A stretch of DNA of 9,702 nt from Candidatus Tayloriibacteriota bacterium (GTDB lineage Bacteria; Patescibacteriota; Minisyncoccia; Phycocordibacterales; PALSA-1337). The stretch is taken from NCBI GenBank assembly GCA_003170325.1, contig PMZP01000050.1, positions 515 through 10,216 on the forward strand, written 5' to 3'. Position numbers and translations under genes: made by a program. The notes beneath the pieces are model-generated. The model was not told where the DNA came from, made no database searches, and saw nothing but the letters and a program-made list of their open reading frames with translations. Below are positions 3,401-9,702 of this stretch, piece by piece. The first letter of the stretch is position 1; every line of letters begins with the position of its first letter.

Positions 3401-6265
3401 TCACTGCGCCTCCTCCATCTCTCTGACCATTGTTTCGACATTATCAAGGATTTTTTGCTTGTTACCAACGGATATTCCCTTGAACCTCAAGTGGCCGAAA
3501 TGGAAATCGAATGAACCGCTCTGCTTCTTGACCTGCTTCAACTTGCCTTTGGACATGAGATCCATCAAGTGTTTGATGCGTTGGATCAATTGCTTTCCGT
3601 GGGGATCTGAACCAGCCAGACTTTGCATCATTTTCAAGGTGGAACTGGCGATCGTTGTCGGATCGGGCAATGCCCCGCGATTCTGTTTGAAACTTTGATC
3701 GACAGTCCCGTCGCCGTCGATATCTAGAGCCAGCGGCGGTGTTTTATCCAGACTTACAAGATCGTTCTGGATCAAAGCCGAAGATACCGTGGTACTCCCG
3801 GTAGAGAGCGGTGTGACCGGGAATTGTGAGTATTCGACGCTATCTAATACCTGTGAATCACGGACTCGCTCGATATCGAGTGTGGCAAACCCGAGATCCG
3901 TACCATTGGCCACGATTTTGAACGCAGCGCCCGAACTTGGAAGAGTGATATATGTGTCTTGCCCGTCAGCACTATCGTACGCCTGGTAATCGCTGTCCGG
4001 TATCTTCGTCTCATATGCGCCGGTGTAATAGCTGTCCTGTCCTGCCAAGTTGGCCGGCAATGGGATCGGACCGGTGTGATTGCCTTTGTCATCGTAGACA
4101 TTGAGCTCGACCGGAGAATGAGTGCTCACACGAAGCTCCATAGGCTCTTGACTTGGATCAGGAATGCCGACCGTTACACCCGGAAGTTGCGAGGTCTTGG
4201 CCAGTACGATTGCTGAAGCGTCGGGTGATGAGCTTGATGAATCGCCGCCGACAATAAGACCGACAATCGCCTCTGTCGTCGACGATTCCAATATATTCGC
4301 ATGCGTGATGCTATGGCCGGCCTCGTCGGAAGCCGACTTCAAATCGACAGCAAGCGTATTACTCGAATTATAAGCCGCGCTCGGCGCCACCACCGTGCCA
4401 TCTCCCATATTCGTCTCTACGATGTCATGCGCCAGTTTGTCGGCACAAATCAATCCTAGGATTTGGATCGCGCAGACTGAAGAATCGTGATATGTAACAG
4501 ACTGCGTCGTGGCGGCATTCCAGCCGACTATGGCCCAGGTAGCTATGGACTTCGGCCAAGCCATGGGATCAAGGAGATCGTGGAGGACTAGGGCGGCAGT
4601 CGAAAGGACCTTATTACCTCTGATCGGCGAATTCGTGTCCGTGAAGTCCGGCGATTTTCTGGCGTTATTCGCGTCGGTTATGAAGGCCGACTGATCGGCG
4701 GCCGTGCTAATTCCCCGCGGATACGACCCGTTATTGACACCCTTCACCGTTGTCGAAGCGAAAGCGATGGTCGGGCTGAAAGCCGAACGAAAGAACTCCG
4801 CCGACGGCAGAAGCGAATAAGCACTGGCCATATTGACGCCTAATCCGCGGGCTGTCGCCTGGGAAGTTATGAGACCGTGGAAGATAGACTGATGGTCGCC
4901 GTGCAAGAGACCAAGGATCGCTTCAGGTGTGCCGAGATACGGCACACCAACAGAAATAACAGAATCGATCAGACTATCTTTGCCAAGATCCACTAAAGTC
5001 TTAACCAGATATTTAGCCACCAGTCCCCCATTGCTGTGCGCAATAAGAGTGACTTTGCCGGTTTTCGAACTTGAAGCCATCCGCGAAACGATATCAAGCA
5101 ACGATTCGGTCGTGGTGGCTTTCTTCTGACTCCCCGCAACCACTTCAGCTATAGGCTCTCGCCAATCATAGCCGAAGGCTCGCCATTCATTCACGGACCC
5201 TTTGGAGACAAGTCCGTCCAAGAAACCCATGAACTTGCCGTAGATACCCTGCAAACCTAGGGCAGAATCTATAGGCTGACCGGAATAGACGGAATGATCC
5301 TTGCTGGTTCCATCCGGATTCAAGTAAAGCTTGGTGACATCAGCATTAATGTTAGGTTCCCAAAGCTGATTGGTGCTCGTGAGAAGACTTAGCGGCAATG
5401 ATTGCGGCTTATAGAGGCGCGTGCCTTCGAGGCCGGGAATGAATAGGATGTTGGAACAGCAAACCGGCGTCAGTTTGTCCGGATCTTCTTTGAGCCAAGG
5501 ATCATAGGCGACAGCGCCGATGACGGTATTGGTGGTCGTGGCCAAAGGACCGTCACCAGTCCCCCACCAGTTATCCGTGGCATCGACCATGGTAGTGTCG
5601 GTATTTTTAATAGCGGCTCGACCGTTGTTGACTAGAACAGAGTTATGTATGGCCACCGAAGGCGGGTCCGAATCGTCCAGAGCATTGCCTATGCCGCCAG
5701 TGCCGGAAAACGGATCGGCAGATTCAACGGGATGCATGATCTGGGTGGTCGGCTCTACGTATATGCCGTACTGATTGTCCGCCAATCGGCTGCCGGTTAT
5801 ATTGACCGTGCTGGCACGTGAATGTATAGCCTGTGAAGCGCCGGAGATAGTCGAACTGGCTATATCGACATGAGTTTGGGAAATAGATATGCCGTCTGAT
5901 AATGAGATATCTGCATAATTGATGCTGGAGGTTCCCTGAATATATATGGAGCCTGGCCCGCTAATGGAAACCGGTTGGCCGACTGTGCCTTCAATGTTCA
6001 AAGCGCCCTTTATGAAGAAGGCGTCGTAGCCTTCGAGTGATGGATCGGTGACGATAGTAACGCCTGGACCGATCGTCAATGAGCTTCCAGATGGCACGGT
6101 GATACCGTCTTCTATGATATACGGGCTACCGGCCGCGGTCCAATACGTTCCGTCGTCGAGCTTGCCACCACCCACGACCGTATCGGCATAAGCGATGTTG
6201 ACGGATCCGCTGAAAGCGACCAATCCGGCCGCGCAAGCGATCAAGGTAAAGATGATTTTTTTCAT
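3401..6265 (-). CDS. Exported beta-helix / LCAT-like lipase fusion protein
   Basis: The 954-residue protein starts with a clear signal peptide (MKKIIFTLIACAAGLVAF..., cleavage likely after AYA at residue 27). Residues about 30-255 are short beta-repeats ending in DNWWGTGDGP (232-241), typical of right-handed parallel beta-helix domains. Residues about 272-665 form an alpha/beta hydrolase of the lecithin:cholesterol acyltransferase family (PF02450-like). The evidence is LFIPGLEGTRL near the oxyanion region, FGYDWR (364-369), the nucleophile elbow AHSNGG (Ser411), GDGTV (Asp622) and SITHANIL (His655), a complete candidate triad. The C-terminal part (about 690-954) is beta-rich with one EF-hand/TSP3-like loop DIDGDGTVD (848-856), and ends in a basic, then charged helical tail. 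It probably acts outside the cell on lipids or acyl esters. The substrate is unknown. No sortase motif or C-terminal anchor is seen. Confidence 0.8.
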   Translation of the reverse strand: MKKIIFTLIACAAGLVAFSGSVNIAYADTVVGGGKLDDGTYWTAAGSPYIIEDGITVPSGSSLTIGPGVTIVTDPSLEGYDAFFIKGALNIEGTVGQPVSISGPGSIYIQGTSSINYADISLSDGISISQTHVDIASSTISGASQAIHSRASTVNITGSRLADNQYGIYVEPTTQIMHPVESADPFSGTGGIGNALDDSDPPSVAIHNSVLVNNGRAAIKNTDTTMVDATDNWWGTGDGPLATTTNTVIGAVAYDPWLKEDPDKLTPVCCSNILFIPGLEGTRLYKPQSLPLSLLTSTNQLWEPNINADVTKLYLNPDGTSKDHSVYSGQPIDSALGLQGIYGKFMGFLDGLVSKGSVNEWRAFGYDWREPIAEVVAGSQKKATTTESLLDIVSRMASSSKTGKVTLIAHSNGGLVAKYLVKTLVDLGKDSLIDSVISVGVPYLGTPEAILGLLHGDHQSIFHGLITSQATARGLGVNMASAYSLLPSAEFFRSAFSPTIAFASTTVKGVNNGSYPRGISTAADQSAFITDANNARKSPDFTDTNSPIRGNKVLSTAALVLHDLLDPMAWPKSIATWAIVGWNAATTQSVTYHDSSVCAIQILGLICADKLAHDIVETNMGDGTVVAPSAAYNSSNTLAVDLKSASDEAGHSITHANILESSTTEAIVGLIVGGDSSSSSPDASAIVLAKTSQLPGVTVGIPDPSQEPMELRVSTHSPVELNVYDDKGNHTGPIPLPANLAGQDSYYTGAYETKIPDSDYQAYDSADGQDTYITLPSSGAAFKIVANGTDLGFATLDIERVRDSQVLDSVEYSQFPVTPLSTGSTTVSSALIQNDLVSLDKTPPLALDIDGDGTVDQSFKQNRGALPDPTTIASSTLKMMQSLAGSDPHGKQLIQRIKHLMDLMSKGKLKQVKKQSGSFDFHFGHLRFKGISVGNKQKILDNVETMVREMEEAQ

Positions 6266-6282
6266 GTTGATTCGATGAAATT

Positions 6283-6308
6283 AAAAAACTGGCTGATAAT
6301 CACACCAG
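6283..6308 (-). terminator. Terminator after the AbiE pair, or leader attenuator of the lipase gene
   Basis: On the minus strand CTGG (6308-6305) pairs with CCAG (6292-6289), with an inner TGA/TCA helix, and TTTTTT (6288-6283) follows directly. It lies about 100 bases past the toxin stop and only 17 bases before the lipase ATG at 6265. No convincing promoter fits between hairpin and ATG. Either the lipase is transcribed by readthrough, or this hairpin sits in its leader. Confidence 0.6.
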
Positions 6309-6327
6309 CCTATCAAACCGAAATGAA

Positions 6328-6393
6328 GATACGATGAAGAAAGTCTCAAGACGGGATAAAAAAAGTCTCAAGAAAGAATAAAAAAAGGTTCAA
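6328..6393 (-). repeat. 22-bp tandem repeat, three units
   Basis: Three contiguous 22-base units lie at 6372-6393, 6350-6371 and 6328-6349. Each begins TTGA on the minus strand; the first continues AC, the others GAC. All then have a T-rich stretch, A-T, a variable 4-base end and TC. Adjacent units agree at 17 of 22 positions. A degenerate fourth unit may occupy 6394-6415. The array fills the space between the toxin stop codon and the hairpin at 6283-6308. Two helical turns per unit would suit a protein-binding array; slippage is also possible. Confidence 0.7.
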
Positions 6394-6409
6394 AAAGGAA
6401 TGAAGAATT

Positions 6410-7189
6410 TTATGATATGTTACCGAGCTTGCCCCGGATATATTCGGGGAAGGTTTCGACGCGGGCGATCTGGTCAGGTTTGATGAGGAATGGCTTGACG
6501 TCATTAGCCATTTTTCCGAGATCAAATTCCTTTATGCGGTCAAGCATCTTTCCCAACAAGTCGGTCTTGCTTATCTCCAGATGTTCCAGATAAGCGAAAT
6601 CAGGCTTTCCAATGAGACTCAGCAAATAGGCGATGTCGAATAGGTCACGGCCTTTCTTGCGTTCAAAGAACGCCACGATCTTTTGAGCCAGAATGACTTC
6701 GGGCGGATTGGCCTTGATCTTCCGGTAGACGCCGAATTTATCGAGTGCGACCAAGCGTGGTTCGGCGAACTTGTCCTTTTGCATGGCATCGACGCGGATC
6801 AAAAGCTTTTCGTTGGACAGCGGGCTAAGCTTATTTTGGAAAAGGATATCCGGAAATTTGACATAACAATGATAAGCCAGCTTTTCAACCATTCGAATCT
6901 CCACAGTAAAATCCTTCAGTCTCATATCCGCCGCAACCTGCCCGAGCATTGCCTCGAAGCTTTCGAAATCCAGTCCTAAATTATCAAAATCAAGATCCTC
7001 CGAGAACCTCTGACTGCCGTAGACGATGCGCACGGCCGTCCCGCCGATGAAAGATAGCTTTTCCGAATGCTTCTGCTTGAAAAGCGAGTCCAAGAGCTCA
7101 TACTGGACATATTCTACGAGAGCCGCCCGGGGACTTCTCCAGAACTCTTCGGCGGTGAACGAATTTTTTATTTGTTCAATGGTAAGCAT
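6410..7189 (-). CDS. AbiEii-type nucleotidyltransferase toxin
   Basis: The 259-residue protein has the AbiEii/AbiGii toxin signature (PF08843-like, DNA polymerase beta superfamily). The nucleotide-binding motif FIGGTAVRIVYGSQRFSEDLDF (48-68) holds GGT (49-51) and the catalytic carboxylates Asp65 and Asp67. A later basic helix, EVILAQKIVAFFERKKGRD (164-182), includes the conserved Lys170, Arg181 and Asp182, followed by FDIAYLL. These enzymes transfer nucleotides to tRNA or another RNA target and arrest growth in type IV toxin-antitoxin pairs. The start ATG (7189) overlaps the antitoxin gene by 22 bases, indicating translational coupling. All key residues are present, so the enzyme looks intact. 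A 22-bp tandem repeat and a terminator follow the stop codon. Confidence 0.9.
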   Translation of the reverse strand: MLTIEQIKNSFTAEEFWRSPRAALVEYVQYELLDSLFKQKHSEKLSFIGGTAVRIVYGSQRFSEDLDFDNLGLDFESFEAMLGQVAADMRLKDFTVEIRMVEKLAYHCYVKFPDILFQNKLSPLSNEKLLIRVDAMQKDKFAEPRLVALDKFGVYRKIKANPPEVILAQKIVAFFERKKGRDLFDIAYLLSLIGKPDFAYLEHLEISKTDLLGKMLDRIKEFDLGKMANDVKPFLIKPDQIARVETFPEYIRGKLGNIS

Positions 7190-7773
7190 GATATAAGAGA
7201 ATCGAGACGAGGATTGTCGAAAACGCGCGCATATTCGCGAAGGATTTTCGTATCAAGTTTCTTCACGGTAAATGGATTGAGGCGCAAGCCGTCGATATCA
7301 GCCTGACCATTCAAACGCGAAAGGTTCTGATACAGATAGTCCAGCAAAGCTTTTTCCGGCAACGCCAAAAGATATGGCTGATCCGCGACATCTTCCTTCT
7401 TCATGTAACCGAAAAATAGATCGGGCTTCATACTTTTATATATGAAAGAGCCGAGCGGCGTTTTGAAATCTCTAGTCGGTTTGGCGGTCACGGAGGTCAC
7501 GTTGTAAGGGATATCAGGCATGAGCCCATGCTTATATAGAGCCCATTCAAGACTGACATAGCTCGGATCATACATGCGAAAAGCGATATGTTCGAGCATA
7601 ACATCGCTCTTTCTTGATGCGATCAGATACAGGCCGTTTTTTAGGCGGATGATATCTCCCTTTTTGGCAAAATTTGAGATCTGGGACGGTATAGCCTTTT
7701 GGCCAAGAATGGCCAAGTCGTGTAAGGAAAATATGGGACTTTTTAGATTTTCTAATAATTCAGAGTATTTCAT
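7168..7773 (-). CDS. AbiEi-type antitoxin / transcriptional regulator
   Basis: From the ATG at 7773 the protein has 201 residues, the expected size for an AbiEi antitoxin. The N-terminus (1-50) is a winged helix: LHDLAILGQKAIPSQISNFAKKGDIIRLKNGLYLI. The following AbiEi domain includes PSYVSLEWALYKHGLMP (about 70-86), the PYLLALPEKALLDYLYQN helix, and a C-terminal region ending FDNPRLDSLISCLPLNK. In characterised pairs this protein neutralises the AbiEii toxin and represses its own promoter. The longer start at 7833 was rejected because a strong promoter (7806-7833) lies inside that extension and would start transcription near 7799. No Shine-Dalgarno precedes the chosen ATG. The toxin gene overlaps its 3' end. 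Confidence 0.88.
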   Translation of the reverse strand: MKYSELLENLKSPIFSLHDLAILGQKAIPSQISNFAKKGDIIRLKNGLYLIASRKSDVMLEHIAFRMYDPSYVSLEWALYKHGLMPDIPYNVTSVTAKPTRDFKTPLGSFIYKSMKPDLFFGYMKKEDVADQPYLLALPEKALLDYLYQNLSRLNGQADIDGLRLNPFTVKKLDTKILREYARVFDNPRLDSLISCLPLNK

Positions 7774-7805
7774 TTTATTATATAAACATATAAGAAACTG
7801 AAACA

Positions 7806-7833
7806 AGTATACCAACCCCCGTGAGCCCGTCAA
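7806..7833 (-). promoter_or_regulatory. Promoter of the AbiE operon
   Basis: On the minus strand TTGACG (7833-7828) and TATACT (7811-7806) are 16 bases apart with a TGG extension. This is the best -35/-10 pair in the window. It gives a leader of about 26 bases before the antitoxin ATG at 7773. A second perfect TATAAT (7782-7777) lies too near the ATG to be the main -10. Confidence 0.7.
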
Positions 7834-7861
7834 GCGCCGTTCTTTGACCTCGTAAAACCTA

Positions 7862-8002
7862 TTATTGATTCAAAGCGGCAGTGGGAGAGTTTGAAGACGG
7901 GGTAAAGCGGCCAACGGTGTAGAGGATGGCAAAGCTGACGCAGAGTATGCAGACGAAACCGATGAGAAATCTGAAGAAACTGCGATCGAAGGGGTTGACC
8001 AT
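7862..8002 (-). CDS. 46-residue single-pass membrane microprotein
   Basis: An ATG at 8002 opens a 46-codon frame: MVNPFDRSFFRFLIGF, then a membrane segment through about residue 30 (VCILCVSFAILYTVGRF), and a short polar tail rich in Ser, Thr, Pro and Asn. It ends in tandem stops TAA TAG. A single N-terminal transmembrane helix with a polar tail is protein-like, and a TG-T-TATACT promoter box sits 6 bases upstream of the ATG, implying a leaderless mRNA. It is divergent from the sugar transferase and lies just upstream of the AbiE promoter with no terminator between. I do not recognise the family. Without homologues the call rests on composition and the promoter. Confidence 0.5.
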   Translation of the reverse strand: MVNPFDRSFFRFLIGFVCILCVSFAILYTVGRFTPSSNSPTAALNQ

Positions 8003-8008
8003 GACTCC

Positions 8009-8017
8009 AGTATAACA
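8009..8017 (-). promoter_or_regulatory. Extended -10 box for the microprotein gene
   Basis: On the minus strand TG-T-TATACT ends 6 bases before the ATG at 8002, with no clear -35. Transcription would begin at about the A of the ATG. It overlaps the reverse complement of the first of two CTCCAGTAT direct repeats in this divergent region. Confidence 0.4.
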
Positions 8018-8039
8018 TGCAATTTTGATATATCTGGTG

Positions 8040-8045
8040 TATATT
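8040..8045 (+). promoter_or_regulatory. Possible -10 box for the sugar transferase gene
   Basis: TATATT lies 7 bases before the ATG at 8053 and would give a leaderless transcript. The -35 region at 17-base spacing (ATGCAA) is poor, so this is tentative. The divergent 8003-8052 interval has no other signal than the repeated CTCCAGTAT (8005-8013 and 8046-8054). Confidence 0.3.
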
Positions 8046-8052
8046 CTCCAGT

Positions 8053-9372
8053 ATGTTCGGCGAGCTCATAAAGCGCCATAAATTGGGCATAGCTTTCCTA
8101 GGAGATATAGCGGTTTTCTTCGTGTCTATGCTCTTGGTGCTATACGCTAGGTATGGCAATGGGTACTTCGCGACCCAATTCTCTGTCCACTTGGAACCAT
8201 TCCTGGTGGTGCTCTTTCTTTGGCTCACCATCTTCTACATCTCGAACTTATATACATTCAAGGCCTTCAGTAACATCATAGAGATCGCCAAACGGGTAAG
8301 CACGGCTTTGCTGGTCAGCTTTTCTATTACCATAACTATCTTTTACATCTTCAGCCGGTTCTTCGAGCTGACGCCCAAGGCCAACCTGATCATGCTAACT
8401 ATCGCCTTTGGTGTACTGGACATTCTTTGGCGCTACATACTCCGAAAAGTCTTCACCAGGAAAGCCTATCGTTCGAATATCCTTACGCTGGCCGCCTCGC
8501 CACTCATGATGGAAATCTCCGCGTATGTGAATGGGAATCCTCAACTAGGATACTCGCTTTATCCCTTCAATGGCGACATGTCCATGCTCAACAATGCCAT
8601 CCAAAGACACTCGATTACCCAAGTCGTCATCGATGGAAAATTCTTGAGGAATAACGCTGTGACGAAATTGCTATATGGCATATTATCCAGGCAGATCGAG
8701 ATAATGACGTTGACCGACTTCTATGAATCTCTCTTCGGCTGCATTCCATTATCAGAGATCGAGGAGGAGTGGTTCATCAGGGAGATCACCGAGAATAAAA
8801 GCCTATACGAATCGACCAAACGATTGATCGAGATACTGGCCATAATCCTGACTCTGCCGATAACCGGACCGGTAAGCATTGTGATCAGCCTACTAGTAGC
8901 CATGACTTCAAAAGGGCCGATCATCTACAGACAGGAAAGGACAGGAAAGAACAACCAACCGTTCACGCTCTACAAATTCCGAACGATGATAACCGACCAT
9001 AACGGCCCGCTTTGGACGACCGCTAATGACAGCCGGGTGACACTCGCAGGCAAATTCCTACGATACACGCACCTCGACGAGATGCCTCAGCTTTACAATG
9101 TACTGCGAGGCGACATCTCCTTCGTCGGACCGAGACCGGAGAGAACCAAATTGGCAGAGATCTACGGACAGATCCCCTACTACGAGATTCGCCACATCGT
9201 CAAGCCCGGTATCATCGGCTGGGCCCAGATCAATTATAAACCGAGCACTTCGGTTGACGAAGCCAAGATAAAGTTCCAATACGATCTGTACTACATAAAG
9301 AACAGGTCTTTGATTCTCGACATATTCATCATCCTGAAGACGGCTAGAGCTTTCTTCGTCAAGAATAAATGA
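8053..9372 (+). CDS. Polyprenyl-phosphate sugar-1-phosphate transferase (WcaJ/PssY-like)
   Basis: The 439-residue protein has the large polyprenyl-phosphate hexose-1-phosphate transferase layout. Four N-terminal membrane helices lie about residues 12-32, 50-70, 82-102 and 112-130. A soluble, degenerate nucleotide-binding-like domain follows (about 140-240), then a re-entrant membrane helix (about 258-285). The catalytic bacterial sugar transferase domain (PF02397) shows RQERTGKNNQPFTLYKFRTM (293-312), the catalytic Asp-Glu dyad in THLDEMPQ (342-343), GDISFVGPRPE (353-363) and KPGIIGWAQIN (384-394). It transfers a sugar phosphate from a nucleotide sugar to a lipid carrier, the first membrane step of exopolysaccharide or glycan assembly. 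The specific sugar cannot be told from sequence. The gene ends 6 bases from a convergent glycosyltransferase gene. Confidence 0.93.
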   Translation: MFGELIKRHKLGIAFLGDIAVFFVSMLLVLYARYGNGYFATQFSVHLEPFLVVLFLWLTIFYISNLYTFKAFSNIIEIAKRVSTALLVSFSITITIFYIFSRFFELTPKANLIMLTIAFGVLDILWRYILRKVFTRKAYRSNILTLAASPLMMEISAYVNGNPQLGYSLYPFNGDMSMLNNAIQRHSITQVVIDGKFLRNNAVTKLLYGILSRQIEIMTLTDFYESLFGCIPLSEIEEEWFIREITENKSLYESTKRLIEILAIILTLPITGPVSIVISLLVAMTSKGPIIYRQERTGKNNQPFTLYKFRTMITDHNGPLWTTANDSRVTLAGKFLRYTHLDEMPQLYNVLRGDISFVGPRPERTKLAEIYGQIPYYEIRHIVKPGIIGWAQINYKPSTSVDEAKIKFQYDLYYIKNRSLILDIFIILKTARAFFVKNK

Positions 9373-9378
9373 TTTCTT

Positions 9379-9702
9379 CTACTTGAATTGGCCGACTTTA
9401 GATAGCGGCTTCTGGATCATGAAAAGTGGGCTTACCTTCAAGCCATTCAACTTGAATGCGCGATAGGAACCTATATTGGCCCTGATCAGATTGTAATAAC
9501 TGCGATTGCCTTGCCCACCGTTTCGCATTTTTACCAAGACCTGTGGAATGTAGCTGGACGATATCCTATATCTTTCCAAGAAACGGAGCATCAATTCATA
9601 GTCAGCCGACGTATTCAAATCGGTCCTGAATGAACCGTACTTTTCGTAAATGCTCCGGCGCACGAAGAACGTCGGATGTGGCGGATGCCATCCTTTTTGG
9701 AA
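9379..9702 (-). CDS. Glycosyltransferase family 2, C-terminal part (runs off the window)
   Basis: The reading frame is open from the window edge to a stop at 9379, giving 107 residues of the 3' end. The first visible residues, FQKGWHPPHPTFFVRRSIYEKYGSFR, match the acceptor-side motif W-x-P-P-H-P-T-F of GT-A family 2 transferases. TSADYELMLRFLER follows, with the acidic residues typical of the second half of the fold. The C-terminus is short and basic. An internal GTG at 9663 is not a real start, because homologous sequence continues upstream of it. The N-terminal nucleotide-sugar site lies outside the window. It probably works with the neighbouring sugar transferase in surface glycan synthesis. 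The two genes converge with a 6-base gap, and no terminator is visible between them. Confidence 0.88.
   Translation of the reverse strand, partial: FQKGWHPPHPTFFVRRSIYEKYGSFRTDLNTSADYELMLRFLERYRISSSYIPQVLVKMRNGGQGNRSYYNLIRANIGSYRAFKLNGLKVSPLFMIQKPLSKVGQFK

Noticed and set aside
6283..6393. Tandem repeats plus terminator hairpin before a gene, like a type III toxin-antitoxin RNA locus
   Set aside because: The downstream product is a secreted lipase-like protein, not a ToxN/CptN-type ribonuclease. The repeats are short and sit in the 3' flank of the AbiE toxin.
6328..6415. CRISPR array
   Set aside because: The 22-bp units are directly contiguous with no spacers, are imperfect, and no cas gene is present.
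7168..7833. Longer start (MTGSRGLVYLF...) for the AbiEi-type antitoxin
   Set aside because: That region contains the best promoter of the window, and transcription would start downstream of the longer ATG.
7830..8231. 133-codon minus-strand frame across the divergent region and the sugar transferase start
   Set aside because: It overlaps the start of a certain gene in antisense, crosses the AbiE promoter region, and is in a different frame from the better-supported 46-residue microprotein.

Overview
The window looks like a chromosomal segment from a Candidate Phyla Radiation (Patescibacteria, probably Parcubacteria-like) genome. This is an inference from gene content and style. rplJ and rplL stand alone between terminators instead of leading into rpoB. 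There is a conserved-TM-helix (MscS-related) protein, a winged-helix/degenerate-nucleotidyltransferase regulator of a kind frequent in that group, and a large exported beta-helix protein. Most genes lack a convincing Shine-Dalgarno, and several -10 boxes sit so close to the start codon that the mRNAs would be nearly leaderless. TGA is used as a normal stop, so the recoded SR1/Gracilibacteria lineages are unlikely.

Layout. Bases 1-298 hold no convincing gene; they contain overlapping hairpins with terminator character and one 26-base palindrome. On the minus strand follow a small membrane channel-like gene (299-982) and a winged-helix regulator (1067-1699). Divergent from the regulator is the plus-strand ribosomal stalk operon: promoter, L10 leader RNA with a terminator-like hairpin, rplJ (1933-2421), a 150-nt highly structured element (2444-2593), rplL (2621-3019) and a bidirectional terminator. 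On the minus strand come a small membrane/coiled-coil protein (3052-3342) and a 954-residue secreted protein (3401-6265) joining a beta-helix to an LCAT-like lipase. Upstream of it lie a terminator, a 22-bp tandem repeat and an AbiE-type toxin-antitoxin pair (antitoxin 7168-7773, toxin 6410-7189). A 46-residue membrane microprotein (7862-8002) is divergent from a plus-strand polyprenyl-phosphate sugar transferase (8053-9372). That gene converges on the 3' part of a family 2 glycosyltransferase (9379 to beyond the window end), so a surface-polysaccharide locus probably begins here.

The most striking feature is the rplJ-rplL spacer. It folds into a four-way-junction element with a long, bulge-free closing helix and three related arms. 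Its mismatches in the closing helix become G-U pairs if it is read from the opposite strand. It could be a new structured RNA, a processing or ribosome-bridging element for the L10/L12 mRNA, or a palindromic mobile repeat. Second in interest is the exported beta-helix/lipase fusion, which would fit lipid scavenging from a host or from neighbouring cells.
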